A stretch of DNA of 50,283 nt, taken from positions 1 to 50,283 of the forward strand of contig DATJIA010000459.1 of assembly GCA_035493675.1 (NCBI GenBank), written 5' to 3'. The first letter of the stretch is position 1. The number at the start of each line of letters is the position of its first letter. The notes under the pieces were generated by a model, which did no database searches, had not been told where the DNA came from, and saw nothing but the letters and a program-made list of their open reading frames with translations. Made by a program: the position numbers and the translations under genes. Origin of the DNA: JAIOQA01 sp035493675. Its GTDB lineage: Bacteria; Myxococcota_A; Polyangia; Haliangiales; Haliangiaceae. Shown piece by piece: positions 19,296 to 28,677 of the stretch.

Positions 19296-19961
19296 TCAAG
19301 GCGCGGTCGCGACCTCGTCGGCAAAGTCCCACCGGAACTCGAAGCTCTCGCCCGGGTGCTGGATCACGAGGCGGAGCCAGCGGCAGTCGGGGCGCAGGAG
19401 ATCGCGCTGGTAGAAGACGAAGTCGCCGTGGCCGCGGAAGATCGAGATCGAGCCGAGCGGTTGGCGGTTCTTGTAGCCGTCGTCGTTCACGCTGGTGATG
19501 TCGCCGAACTGGTTGTGGTTGGCGGAGCGGACCTCGAAGTCCCACATCTGCGTGACGATCTGCGTGGTCGCGTGATCGAGCCCCTCGGGCTGGTAGCGGT
19601 GGCCGCGATCGTCCTCGAGGTACGCGGTCCAGTTGTTGAGATCGGCCCACTCCTGCCACTTGTGCTCGAGCTGGACGTGGAAGCGCAGGCGATCGCGCGA
19701 CACGACCATGAACGACGCGACGTTGTGCAGCTTGAACTTGTCGAGGTGCATGAGCGACGCGGGCGCGCCGTCGATCGGCGGCCGCGGCACGTTCAGCTCC
19801 ATGTCGCCGGTGACGACGTCGATCTGTTCGCTCGTGCGCAGCGTCTCGGTCGGCTCCGCGACCGGGTTCGGCTGCGTGACCTCGCCTTTGAACACCGGCG
19901 CGCACCCCGTGGCGGCGACGACCGCCACCAGGACGCCGCATCCACCCGGACGACCGCCCAT
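19296..19961 (-). CDS. Lipoprotein of unknown function
   Basis: 221 aa. The signal is short (MGGRPGGCGVLVAVVAATGC) with the lipobox at AATGC. The mature part is beta-rich and aromatic, for example FHVQLEHKWQEWADLNNWTA, GDFVFYQRDLLRPDCRWLRL and ESFEFRWDFADEV, which resembles an immunoglobulin-like or jelly-roll fold, but no family is recognised. It lies between gmk (31-base gap) and the propeller lipoprotein gene, all on the minus strand, so the yicC-gmk transcript may continue into it. Confidence 0.65.
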   Translation of the reverse strand: MGGRPGGCGVLVAVVAATGCAPVFKGEVTQPNPVAEPTETLRTSEQIDVVTGDMELNVPRPPIDGAPASLMHLDKFKLHNVASFMVVSRDRLRFHVQLEHKWQEWADLNNWTAYLEDDRGHRYQPEGLDHATTQIVTQMWDFEVRSANHNQFGDITSVNDDGYKNRQPLGSISIFRGHGDFVFYQRDLLRPDCRWLRLVIQHPGESFEFRWDFADEVATAP

Positions 19962-19992
19962 GTTCCCAGGTTGAACCCGGGCCCCGAATCCG

Positions 19993-20661
19993 TCAACGAG
20001 AGATCAACGCGAGGGCGTGCGACTCCGGGTGCGACGTGGAGTTCGCGATCACGTGTGGGTCCGCGTGCTCGTCTCGCCCTTCGCGGCGCGCGAGGTACAG
20101 TGCACGGAGCACCTGATACGCGCGCTCGAGATCGTCATTGACGATCAGGTGTTGGTACTCGCGGAAGTGCTCGAGCTCGTCGATCGCCTTGCGCAGGCGG
20201 CGGTCGATCACGTCCGGAGAATCGGTCGCGCGGCGCTTCAGGCGATCGGCGAGCGTGTCGAGATCGGGCGGGAGGATGAAGATCTTGAGCGCGTCGTCGG
20301 GCCAGGCGGCCGACAGCGCGGCCCCGCCCTGCCAGTCGACGTCGAAGATCATGTCGCGGCCTTCGGCGAGCGCCTGCTCGACCGGCGCGCGCGCGGTGCC
20401 GTAGCGGTTGTCGTGGACGCGCGCGTGCTCGGCGAACTCGCCGCGCGCGACCATCGCGTCGAAGGTCGCGGCGTCGATGAAGTGATAGTCCTTGCCCTCG
20501 AGCTCGCCGGGACGTTTCGGGCGCGTCGTGTACGAGACGGAGAACTCGAGCTCCGGGAACTCGGCGAGCAGCCGGCGCGTCAAGGTCGTCTTGCCGGCGC
20601 CCGACGGCGACGACACGATCGCCAAGACTCCGCGACGCGACGACGCCATCGATTCCATCAT
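19993..20661 (-). CDS. gmk: Guanylate kinase
   Basis: 222 aa. The P-loop SSPSGAGKTT (residues about 17-26) and the GMP-binding region SVSYTTRPKRPGELEGKDYH are canonical, followed by HARVHDNRYGT and DVDWQGGAAL. The enzyme phosphorylates GMP to GDP in the cytoplasm. Two adjacent ATGs open the gene; the first overlaps the TGA of yicC (ATGA, 20658-20661). yicC-gmk is a common pairing. In many proteobacteria rpoZ follows, but here a lipoprotein gene does. The C-terminal tail (STSHPESHALALISR) is longer than in E. coli and looks disordered. Confidence 0.95.
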   Translation of the reverse strand: MMESMASSRRGVLAIVSSPSGAGKTTLTRRLLAEFPELEFSVSYTTRPKRPGELEGKDYHFIDAATFDAMVARGEFAEHARVHDNRYGTARAPVEQALAEGRDMIFDVDWQGGAALSAAWPDDALKIFILPPDLDTLADRLKRRATDSPDVIDRRLRKAIDELEHFREYQHLIVNDDLERAYQVLRALYLARREGRDEHADPHVIANSTSHPESHALALISR

Positions 20662-21542
20662 TCCACGTTCTGGACCTGCTCGCGCACCTTCTCGAGCTCG
20701 GCCTTCGAGCGCACGACCAGATCGATGATCTCGGGCGCGGCGGATTTCGCGCCCATGGTGTTGAGCTCGCGACCGAGCTCTTGCACGAGGAAGTCGAGGC
20801 GGCGGCCGATCCCCGACTTGTCCTTGTGGGCCGCGTTGATCAGCGCGCGCATCTGCGACAGGTGCGAGTGCGTGCGGACCAGCTCCTCGGTGATGTCGAG
20901 CTTGTCGGCGAGGATCGCGATCTCCTGCGCGACGCGGCCGGGATCGAGCTCGATCGTGCCGCTCGCGTCGAGCAGCTTCTTCAGGCGCTCGTCGAGGCGG
21001 CGGCGCGCCTCGGGCGCTTGGGTGGCGCTGCGGGTCTTGATCCCGTCGACGTGGCCGGCGAGGTTGGCGAGGCGCGCCTCGAGATCCTTCGCGAGCGCGT
21101 CGCCTTCCGCGGCGCGCATCGCGAGCAGGCCGGCGAGCGCGTCGTCGGCGGCGGCGACCACGGCTTCGGTGACCGCGCCGTCGTCGTCGTCGGAGGCGGT
21201 GACGACGACGCCCGGCTGCGCGACGACCAGCGCGAGATCGGGCGGCGCGGTGCCGAGCTGTTGTGCGAGCGCGGCGAGCGCGGCGTGCGCGGCGCGCGCG
21301 GCGTCGGCGTCGTAGCGCACGGCGGCGGGGCCGCGGCGCTCGAGGTGGATCGTCGCGGTGATCGCGCCGCGATCGAGCGCCTCGCGGATCTTGCCGACCA
21401 GCTGCTCCTCGGTCGCGCCGTCGACCTGGGCCCCGCGCAGCTTCACGTCGAGGAAGCGATGGTTCACCGCGCGGATCTCGACCGTCGCCCGACGGCCGCC
21501 GCGCTCGGCGGCGCCGCGTCCGTAGCCGGTCATGCTGCGCAC
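20658..21542 (-). CDS. yicC: YicC-family endoribonuclease
   Basis: 294 aa from the GTG at 21542, giving VRSMTGYGRG, which matches the usual MIRSMTGFGR start; the ATG at 21533 would remove three residues. Conserved C-terminal blocks are present: DPGRVAQEIAILADKLDITE, ELVRTHSHLSQM and RRLDFLVQELGRELNTMGAK. Family members have been described as RNases acting on small RNAs. The middle of the protein has an Asp-rich insertion (TASDDDDGAV). Its start is 30 bases from the divergent solute-binding lipoprotein start. Confidence 0.92.
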   Translation of the reverse strand: MRSMTGYGRGAAERGGRRATVEIRAVNHRFLDVKLRGAQVDGATEEQLVGKIREALDRGAITATIHLERRGPAAVRYDADAARAAHAALAALAQQLGTAPPDLALVVAQPGVVVTASDDDDGAVTEAVVAAADDALAGLLAMRAAEGDALAKDLEARLANLAGHVDGIKTRSATQAPEARRRLDERLKKLLDASGTIELDPGRVAQEIAILADKLDITEELVRTHSHLSQMRALINAAHKDKSGIGRRLDFLVQELGRELNTMGAKSAAPEIIDLVVRSKAELEKVREQVQNVE

Positions 21543-21560
21543 GTGTCGGTGATACCACGG

Positions 21561-21566
21561 TAGGCT
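21561..21566 (+). promoter_or_regulatory. Candidate -10 element (TAGGCT), leaderless start
   Basis: TAGGCT followed by CGCCGC ends directly at the GTG at 21573, a six-base gap. The same hexamer and spacing occur before the gene at 48609 (minus). It lies in the 30-base spacer between divergent genes. Confidence 0.45.
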
Positions 21567-21572
21567 CGCCGC

Positions 21573-22724
21573 GTGAGAAGCCTCGCGCTCGTCTTGGCGA
21601 TCGCCGCGATCGCGTGCGGCGGTGAGATGACCGCGAGCGCGCCGCCGCGCGGGCTCCGGCTCTTGCACACGTTCGGCGCGCGCGAGGCCGATCTCCTGAG
21701 CGGCGCGCTGGCGAGCTGGCCCGATCCGGTCTCGACGTCGCTGGTGCCGTTCGCGCGCGGACAGACCGTGATCGGCGCGCTCCTGCGCGCGGGTACGGAT
21801 TGTCCCGATCTGATCCGCATCGACGCGACCTGGCTGCCCGGGCTCGCGCGCGCGGGCCTGCTCGTGCCGGCGCCGAAGGAAGCCCTCGCGGTCGATTGGC
21901 TTCCGGAGGCGCGCTCGCTCGCGGAGGATCGCGGCACGACGTGGGCGGTGCCGCAGACCGTCGACGGCTTGATGATCGTCTTGGGGCCGGCGGCGAGCGG
22001 CATCGACGGCGCGCCGCCGCCCACGATCGACGCGCTGATCGAGCTCGCGACCCACACGCACGCGAAGTGGGGGCTCGGCCTGCGCGTCGACGGCTACTGG
22101 GTCGTGCCGTTCCTGCGCGCGGCGGGCGCCGACGTCGCCGACGGATCGACGGGCGAGCTCGGGATCGATCGAGCGGAGGCGCGCGTCGCGATCGCGCGGT
22201 TCGCGCGGCTGTTCGGCACGATCGCGGCGCCCGCGCCCGCGCCCGGGCAAGAGGCCACCGACGAGGCGCGGCGGTTCCGCGCGGGCGAGATCGCGATGCT
22301 CGTCACCGGGCCGTGGGCGCTGGCCGACGCCGGCGAGCTCGACGCGCTCCGCGTGTGGCCGCTGCCCGAGGCGCCGCGCGGCGGGCACTTGTTCGTCGTG
22401 CCGAAGTGCGCGGCCGACGCGCCGCGCGCGTGGAAGCTCGCGCTCCACCTCGCCGAGCCGGAGGTGCAGCTCGCGTGGGCGCGCGCGATCGGCACGGTGC
22501 CGACGACGCGCGCCGCGCTCGACGAAGCGCCGCGCGTCGTGAAGGAGGCGTACGCCGCGCTGGTCGGCGCGAGGCCGCTGCCGCGCGAGCCGGTGACCGC
22601 GCTCTTGTTCGACGATCTGACGCCGGCGGTCGCCGCGGTGGTCGCCGGCGACGCGACCGCGGACGAGGCGCTCGCCGGCGTCGAGCGCGCGTGGAGGCGC
22701 TTGTTGTCGGGAGGCGGCTCGTGA
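21573..22724 (+). CDS. Extracellular solute-binding lipoprotein (MalE-like)
   Basis: 383 aa from GTG. The lipobox is AIACGG (Cys about 15), so the protein is membrane-tethered. The body follows the family 1 solute-binding layout: PDLIRIDATWLPGLARAGLL near residue 77, WAVPQTVDGLMIVLGP, RAGEIAMLVTGPWALAD and WKLALHLAEPEVQLAWARAI. These are hallmarks of sugar-binding proteins of ABC importers. No sugar permease is adjacent; instead its stop overlaps the start of a histidine kinase gene (GTGA, 22721-22724). It is probably the ligand-binding partner of that sensor. The ligand is unknown. Confidence 0.83.
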   Translation: MRSLALVLAIAAIACGGEMTASAPPRGLRLLHTFGAREADLLSGALASWPDPVSTSLVPFARGQTVIGALLRAGTDCPDLIRIDATWLPGLARAGLLVPAPKEALAVDWLPEARSLAEDRGTTWAVPQTVDGLMIVLGPAASGIDGAPPPTIDALIELATHTHAKWGLGLRVDGYWVVPFLRAAGADVADGSTGELGIDRAEARVAIARFARLFGTIAAPAPAPGQEATDEARRFRAGEIAMLVTGPWALADAGELDALRVWPLPEAPRGGHLFVVPKCAADAPRAWKLALHLAEPEVQLAWARAIGTVPTTRAALDEAPRVVKEAYAALVGARPLPREPVTALLFDDLTPAVAAVVAGDATADEALAGVERAWRRLLSGGGS

Positions 22725-24448
22725 AGCGCCGCGAGTCGCTGACGTGGCGCGTGCTGATCATCGTGGGCGCCGCCGCGGTGATCCCGACCGTGATCGTCGG
22801 CGCGCTCGCGATCCGGCGCGAGCAAGGCGACGTCGAGGAAGAGGTCGTGCGCGGCAACCTCGCGCTCGTGCGATCGCTCGGCGCATCGCTCGATGCGACG
22901 CTGCAAGACGCGCGGCGCGCGCTGGCGATCGGCGGTTCCACGTGGGCGGATCGTCCGTCGTCCGTCGTCCGTCTCCCGTCGTCCGGTGAAGACGCACGCT
23001 TGGTGCGGCGGTTGCGGCGCGAGGTCCCGATCGTTGCGAGCCTCTCGTTAATCTCGCCGGAGGGCGCGCCGATCGCGGGCGATGCGCTGCCGAAAGGCGT
23101 CGACCCCGGGTTCCACACGTTCGGCGGCTACGTCGGCGACGTCGTGTTCACGGGCGGGCGGCCGGTCGTGCCGATGGCGGTGCAGGCGCGCAGCCGCACC
23201 GGCGAGCTGACCGGGATCCTCGTCGCCGAGCTCGACCTCGCGTTCATCGGCGAGGCGCTCGGCGAGGCGCGGCTCGGGCCGGGCGCGCGCCTGGTCGTCG
23301 TCGACGGCGCCGGCATCGTCGTCGCGCGCAGCGATCGCGGCCCGGTCGGCCGACCGCTGCGCGATCCCGCGGTCGTGCGCGCGCTCGGCTCGCCGCAGGA
23401 CGGCTGGCTGTCGGACGCCGGCGTCGTCGCCGTGTATCGCAACCTCGCCAGCTATCAATCGCTGCGCGGCGTGCGCTGGTCGATCGTGCTCGAGCAGCCG
23501 GAGGCGGACGCGTACGCGCTCGCGCGCCGCACGACGCGCGACACGATCTTGTTCGGCGCGATCGCGCTCGCGCTCGCGCTCGTGGGCGGCGCGTTGTTCG
23601 CGGCGCGCCTGACCCGTCCGCTCGGCGCGCTGACCGCGCGCGCCGACGCGATCGCCGCCGGCGACGTCCCCGCCGCGGCGCCGGTGCGCGGGCCCGGCGA
23701 GATCGGGCACCTCGGCGAGCGCATCGAGGACATGGCGCGCCGGCTCGCCGAGCGCAGCGAGCTGCAAGCGGCGCTCGCCCGCGGCGATCGCCTCGCGACC
23801 GTCGGCACGCTCTCCGCGAGCGTGGCGCACGAGGTGAACAACCCGCTCACGACCGTGATGGGCTACGCGCAGCTGATGCTCGAGGACAAGCAGGACGATC
23901 ATCCCGATCGCGCGGGGCTCGAGCTGATCGCCGCCGAGGCCGCGCGCATGAAGTCGATCGTCGCGGGGCTGCTCGACTACGCGCGCACCGAAGGCAGCGA
24001 TGCGCGGAGCTCCGCCGATCTCGGCGCGGTCCTGCGCCGCGTGACCGCGCTGCTCGAACCGCAGTTGCGGCGCGCGCGCGTCGCGATCGCGCTCGCCGTC
24101 CCCGCTGATCTTCCGGAGGTCGCGGCGTCGCCGCACGCGCTGCAGCAGGTGCTCGTCAACCTGATCCAGAACGCCGCGCAAGCCATGCCGTCCGGCGGCA
24201 CCGCGAAGGTCGACGCGCGGCACGACGGCGCGTCATTGATCGTCCGGGTCTCGGACGAAGGCCCCGGCGTCGACGCCGCGGATCGCGCGCGCATCTTCGA
24301 GCCGTTCTTCACGACCAAGGAAGCGGGCGCGGGCACCGGCCTCGGCCTCGCGGTCTGCAAGCGCCTGGTCAGCGCGTGGCACGGATCGATCGAGCTCGAA
24401 GATTCCGAGCGTGGCGCGACGTTCCGCGTCGTGATACCCACGGCCTGA
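22721..24448 (+). CDS. Membrane sensor histidine kinase (dCache-HAMP-HisKA-HATPase)
   Basis: 575 aa from GTG, with GGGAGG nine bases upstream. TM1 is at about 9-30 (LIIVGAAAVIPTVIVGALAI) and TM2 at about 283-303 (FGAIALALALVGGALFAARL), bracketing a periplasmic sensor domain of about 250 residues that looks like a Cache fold. A HAMP region (TRPLGALTARADAIAAGDVP) follows, then the H-box SVAHEVNNPLTTVMGYAQL with the phosphorylated His, and the ATPase boxes NLIQNAAQAM, DEGPGVD and GTGLGLAVCK. It probably phosphorylates the sigma-54 regulator encoded downstream. A run of 7-base repeats lies in the sensor-domain coding sequence (22951-22985). Confidence 0.92.
   Translation: MKRRESLTWRVLIIVGAAAVIPTVIVGALAIRREQGDVEEEVVRGNLALVRSLGASLDATLQDARRALAIGGSTWADRPSSVVRLPSSGEDARLVRRLRREVPIVASLSLISPEGAPIAGDALPKGVDPGFHTFGGYVGDVVFTGGRPVVPMAVQARSRTGELTGILVAELDLAFIGEALGEARLGPGARLVVVDGAGIVVARSDRGPVGRPLRDPAVVRALGSPQDGWLSDAGVVAVYRNLASYQSLRGVRWSIVLEQPEADAYALARRTTRDTILFGAIALALALVGGALFAARLTRPLGALTARADAIAAGDVPAAAPVRGPGEIGHLGERIEDMARRLAERSELQAALARGDRLATVGTLSASVAHEVNNPLTTVMGYAQLMLEDKQDDHPDRAGLELIAAEAARMKSIVAGLLDYARTEGSDARSSADLGAVLRRVTALLEPQLRRARVAIALAVPADLPEVAASPHALQQVLVNLIQNAAQAMPSGGTAKVDARHDGASLIVRVSDEGPGVDAADRARIFEPFFTTKEAGAGTGLGLAVCKRLVSAWHGSIELEDSERGATFRVVIPTA
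22951..22985 (+). repeat. Five tandem 7-base repeats inside the sensor kinase gene
   Basis: TCGTCCG is repeated at 22951, 22958, 22965 and 22979, with one variant unit TCTCCCG at 22972. It encodes DRPSSVVRLPSSG. The unit length is not a multiple of three, so gain or loss of one copy would shift the frame of the kinase. Confidence 0.75.
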
Positions 24449-24672
24449 ACCCCCATGAACCTCGTGCGCGTGCTCGAGCAACACCCCGCTGATCACGCCT
24501 GGCGGAGTGGGAGCACGAGGGAGCGCGATCGCTCCCTCGTCGGAGGACGCGCGCATGCGCGTCCGGACGCGGCACTAGGACCGCCTCGCCGAGGTTCGCT
24601 GCACCTCGCATGTGCGCCGCTCGCGGCGCACACGCCGTCGCGCCCGAGCGCCCGACGTGAAGGGCGGGCCTA
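24449..24672 (+). other. Highly structured intercistronic region between kinase and regulator
   Basis: No gene was found in these 224 bases, but four dyads were. ACGAGGGAGCG (24515-24525) pairs with 24530-24540 around CGAT. GGACGCGC (24545-24552) pairs with 24557-24564 around GCAT. TGTGCGCCG (24611-24619) pairs with 24624-24632 around CTCG. The long-range pair CGGCACTAGGACCGCC (24570-24585) and 24663-24678 matches at 15 of 16 positions; its right arm covers the GTG start of the regulator at 24673. It could be a riboregulatory leader, a processed RNA or a terminator cluster. Confidence 0.6.
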
Positions 24673-26024
<1,352 letters not shown>

Positions 26025-26028
<4 letters not shown>

Positions 26029-26387
26029 AGCGCTTCGTCTTTCTGATCGTGATCGTCGCCGCGTGCTCGAAGAAGGACCCGACGACGATCGTCGTCAAGC
26101 CCGAGCAGCTGAAGCGCGTCGCCGGCGACGCCGACATCCGCCCCGACGCCGAGACCGCGAAGGCGATGGTCGCGTCGGGTCGCACGAAGGTGATCACGTC
26201 GTGGAAGGTGTGCGTGAACCCCGACGGCGCCGTCGACGAAGCGTCCGCGATCCGCTCGAGCGGGTTCGTCGCGTGGGACACCGCGCTCGCCGCCGGGATC
26301 AAGACGTGGCAGTTCGTGCCGCTCCTGCAAGACGGCGATCCGGTGCGCGCGTGCACGTCGTACACGTTCGCGTGGAGCCCGAGCTGA
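26025..26387 (+). CDS. Small TonB-C-like lipoprotein
   Basis: 120 aa, starting at an ATGA overlap with the regulator gene. MKRFVFLIVIVAACSKKDPT has a lipobox at VAAC. The mature part looks like a TonB C-terminal or AgmX-type beta-alpha-beta unit: VITSWKVCVNPDGAVDEASA, GFVAWDTALAAGIKTWQFVP and a closing strand. Two Cys (in WKVCVN and VRACTS) could form a disulfide. The next gene encodes a close paralogue. Such domains often act as periplasmic adaptors; the partner is unknown. Confidence 0.72.
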
Positions 26388-26698
26388 TGCGCCTGCGCAC
26401 GGTCGAGTCGAAGCAGCTCCGCCGCGTCGCCGGCGAGGCCGCGATCCAGCCCGACGCCGAGACCGCCGAGGCGATGGTCGCGACCGGTCGCACGAAGGTG
26501 ATCAGCTCGTGGGCGCTCGTGATCGACACCGCGGGCTGGGTGCAAGAGGTCGCGCCGATGACCTCGACCGGCTTCATCGCCTACGACGTGCGCATCGCCG
26601 CCGGCCTCAAGAGCTGGCAGTTCGAGCCGTTCCTCGACGAGGACGGCTTCCCGGTCCCGATCGCGACGACCGTGACGTTCGTGTGGAAGCCGGCCTGA
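26387..26698 (+). CDS. Tandem paralogue of the preceding lipoprotein, without signal peptide
   Basis: 103 aa. The ATG at 26387 shares one base with the TGA of the preceding gene (TGATG). The body aligns with the preceding protein almost end to end: QLRRVAGEAAIQPDAETAEA against QLKRVAGDADIRPDAETAKA, and GFIAYDVRIAAGLKSWQFEP against GFVAWDTALAAGIKTWQFVP. It has no hydrophobic leader or lipobox, and both Cys are lost. Either it stays in the cytoplasm or it lost its signal when the pair was duplicated or split. Function unknown. Confidence 0.62.
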   Translation: MRLRTVESKQLRRVAGEAAIQPDAETAEAMVATGRTKVISSWALVIDTAGWVQEVAPMTSTGFIAYDVRIAAGLKSWQFEPFLDEDGFPVPIATTVTFVWKPA

Positions 26699-26701
26699 TC
26701 G

Positions 26702-27571
26702 ATGGCGGCGGCGATCTCGCTCGCGGGCCTGACCAAGCGATACGGCGAGGCGCGCGGCATCGACGACGTCAGCTTCGACGTGCCGGAGGCCACGATCTTC
26801 GGGTTCATCGGGCCGAACGGGGCCGGCAAGACCACGACGATCCGGATCCTGCTCGGCCTCATCGCGCCGACCTCGGGCACCGCGAGGATCTTCGACCGCG
26901 ACGTGACGCTCGGCCCGGCCGCGCGGGCGTCGACCGGCTACGTGCCCGGCGAGACGGATCTCTACCCGCGGATGCGCGCGCGCGAGCTGCTCGCGTACCT
27001 CGGATCGTTCCACCCCGGCGATCACGCGGCGCGCCGCCACGAGCTCGCCGCGCGCTTCGACCTCGACCTCGATCGGCGCACCGACGATCTCTCGCTCGGC
27101 AACCGCAAGAAGGTCGCGATCGTCGCGGCGCTGCAGCACGCGCCGCGCTTGATCGTGCTCGACGAGCCGTCGAACGGGCTCGATCCGGTGATCCGCGCGC
27201 GCCTGCACGAGACGCTGCGCGACGAGGCCGCGCGCGGCGCGACGATCTTCTTCTCGTCGCACGAGCTCGCCGAGGTGCAGGCGGTGTGCCGCGCGGTCGC
27301 CGTCCTGCGCGAAGGACGCGTGGTCGCGTGCGGCGACGTCGCCGCGCTGCGCGGGCGCGAGGTGCGGCGCGTGCGCGCGATCGGCATCGATCCGATCGAG
27401 CTCGCCGGCGTCACGGGCCTCGAGCGCGACGGCGACGCGATCACCTTCCTGTACGACGGTCCGATGCCGGCCTTGCTCTCCGCGCTCGCCGCCGCCGCGC
27501 CCCGCGACGTGCGCATCGACGAGCCGACCCTCGAGGAGGTCTTCCTGCGCTACTACGCGGGCACGTCATGA
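26702..27571 (+). CDS. ABC transporter ATP-binding protein (ABC-2 exporter type)
   Basis: 289 aa. Walker A is GPNGAGKTTT (about residues 38-47), the signature region reads LSLGNRKKVAIVAALQ, Walker B is LIVLDEPSNGLDP and the switch His is in FFSSHELAEV. The signature departs from LSGGQ at its second and third Gly positions, as often seen in ABC-2 exporters. The C-terminal 70 residues form the extra domain of this class. It should power the permease encoded next; the ATG of the permease overlaps its stop. The substrate is unknown; drug, lipid or copper export are common in the class. Confidence 0.9.
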   Translation: MAAAISLAGLTKRYGEARGIDDVSFDVPEATIFGFIGPNGAGKTTTIRILLGLIAPTSGTARIFDRDVTLGPAARASTGYVPGETDLYPRMRARELLAYLGSFHPGDHAARRHELAARFDLDLDRRTDDLSLGNRKKVAIVAALQHAPRLIVLDEPSNGLDPVIRARLHETLRDEAARGATIFFSSHELAEVQAVCRAVAVLREGRVVACGDVAALRGREVRRVRAIGIDPIELAGVTGLERDGDAITFLYDGPMPALLSALAAAAPRDVRIDEPTLEEVFLRYYAGTS

Positions 27572-28374
27572 ACGGCGCGCGGATCCTGTTCGCGCGCGAG
27601 CTGCGCGCCCATCGGCGCACGTTCCTGGCCTGGGCCGTGCCGGTCGCGCTCCTGCTCGTGCTGTTCTGCGCGCTGCAGCCGTCGTTCGTCGCGAGCGGGA
27701 TGCTCGAGGCCAAGCTCGCCGGCCTCCCCGACTCGATGCGCAAGGCGCTCGGTCTGACGCTCGTCGACTTCCATCGCCCACCGGTCTACCTCGCGACCAG
27801 CTTCATGTACGTGACGTTGCCGTGCGGGCTGTTCGGCGCGCTGCTCGGCGCGAACATCGTCGCGAAGGAGGAGCTCCTGCACACCGCCGAGCTCCTGTAC
27901 GCGCAACCGGCGTCGCGCGCGTCGATCCTCGTCGGCAAGGCGGGCGCGCTCGCGGTGTACGTGATCGCGCTCCCGACCGTGCTGGGCGCGGTCGCGATGA
28001 TCACGCTCGGCGCGGTCGTCGACGCGCCGCTCGAGGGCGCGCTGGTCGCGCAGCTCTTCCTCGGGGTCGCGGCGCTCGCGCTCTGCTTCGCAGGCGCCGG
28101 CATGCTGGTCGCCGCGCTCGTGCGCGACGCGCGCGCGGCCTCGCCGATCGCGCTCGGGCTCGTGGTGGGCACCTACTTCCTCGGCGTGCTCTCCGCGCTC
28201 ACGCCCGCCGCCGCGCCGCTGCGCTTCGTCGCGCCGCACAAGCTGGTCGAGCCGGCCGACATCGTGAGCCGCGGCGCGCTCGATCCGGTCGGCGCGCTCG
28301 TGCTGGCCGCGATCGGCGGCGGGTTCGCCGCGCTCGCGATCGTCCGTTACCGGCGCCGCGACCTGCACGCCTGA
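27568..28374 (+). CDS. ABC-2 type transporter permease
   Basis: 268 aa, starting at an ATGA overlap with the ATPase gene. It has about six membrane segments, including FLAWAVPVALLLVLFCAL, FMYVTLPCGLFGALLGANIV, ALAVYVIALPTVLGAVAMIT and LVAQLFLGVAALALCFAG. The conserved motif KEELLHTAELLYAQPASRAS is the intracellular coupling segment of ABC-2 permeases (NosY/ABC2_membrane type). It pairs with the ATPase to make a dimeric exporter. The gene ends the operon that begins with the solute-binding protein and kinase. Confidence 0.87.
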   Translation: MNGARILFARELRAHRRTFLAWAVPVALLLVLFCALQPSFVASGMLEAKLAGLPDSMRKALGLTLVDFHRPPVYLATSFMYVTLPCGLFGALLGANIVAKEELLHTAELLYAQPASRASILVGKAGALAVYVIALPTVLGAVAMITLGAVVDAPLEGALVAQLFLGVAALALCFAGAGMLVAALVRDARAASPIALGLVVGTYFLGVLSALTPAAAPLRFVAPHKLVEPADIVSRGALDPVGALVLAAIGGGFAALAIVRYRRRDLHA

Positions 28375-28380
28375 TCCTGC

Positions 28381-28399
28381 GGTCCACCGACGGTCCACC
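28381..28399 (+). repeat. Direct repeat GGTCCACC, 11-base period
   Basis: GGTCCACC occurs at 28381-28388 and again at 28392-28399, one helical turn apart. It lies in the 75-base spacer before the small membrane protein gene and could be a regulator-binding site. Nothing else is clear in that spacer. Confidence 0.3.
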
Positions 28400-28449
28400 C
28401 GCGACCGCGCAAGGCCGCGACCGATCAGGCCACGAGCCAGGCACGCGTG

Positions 28450-28677
28450 ATGCAACGACGCGCGCGCGTGAGCCCGTACGCGCGCCGCTTCCTGACCTCG
28501 CTCGTGATCGCGCTGGTCGTGTTCGTCGTGATCGCCTGCGTCTCGATGCTCGGCGTGCGCATCCCGACCCTCGGCGCCACGCGCGAGCCGTGGTTCGCGG
28601 ATCCGACGGTGTGGATGCTCGTGCTCGCGGTGACGATCGTCGTCGGCGTCGTGCAGCGGCGGCGGCCGCGCCGCTAG
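28450..28677 (+). CDS. Small two-helix membrane protein
   Basis: 75 aa from the ATG at 28450; a GTG at 28447 would add one residue. A basic N-terminus (MQRRARVSPYARRF) is followed by two hydrophobic segments, LTSLVIALVVFVVIACVSML and TVWMLVLAVTIVVGVV, and a basic tail (QRRRPRR). This topology gives positive charge on the same side at both ends. No family is recognised. The stop shares CTAG (28674-28677) with the stop of convergent dapB. Confidence 0.6.
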   Translation: MQRRARVSPYARRFLTSLVIALVVFVVIACVSMLGVRIPTLGATREPWFADPTVWMLVLAVTIVVGVVQRRRPRR

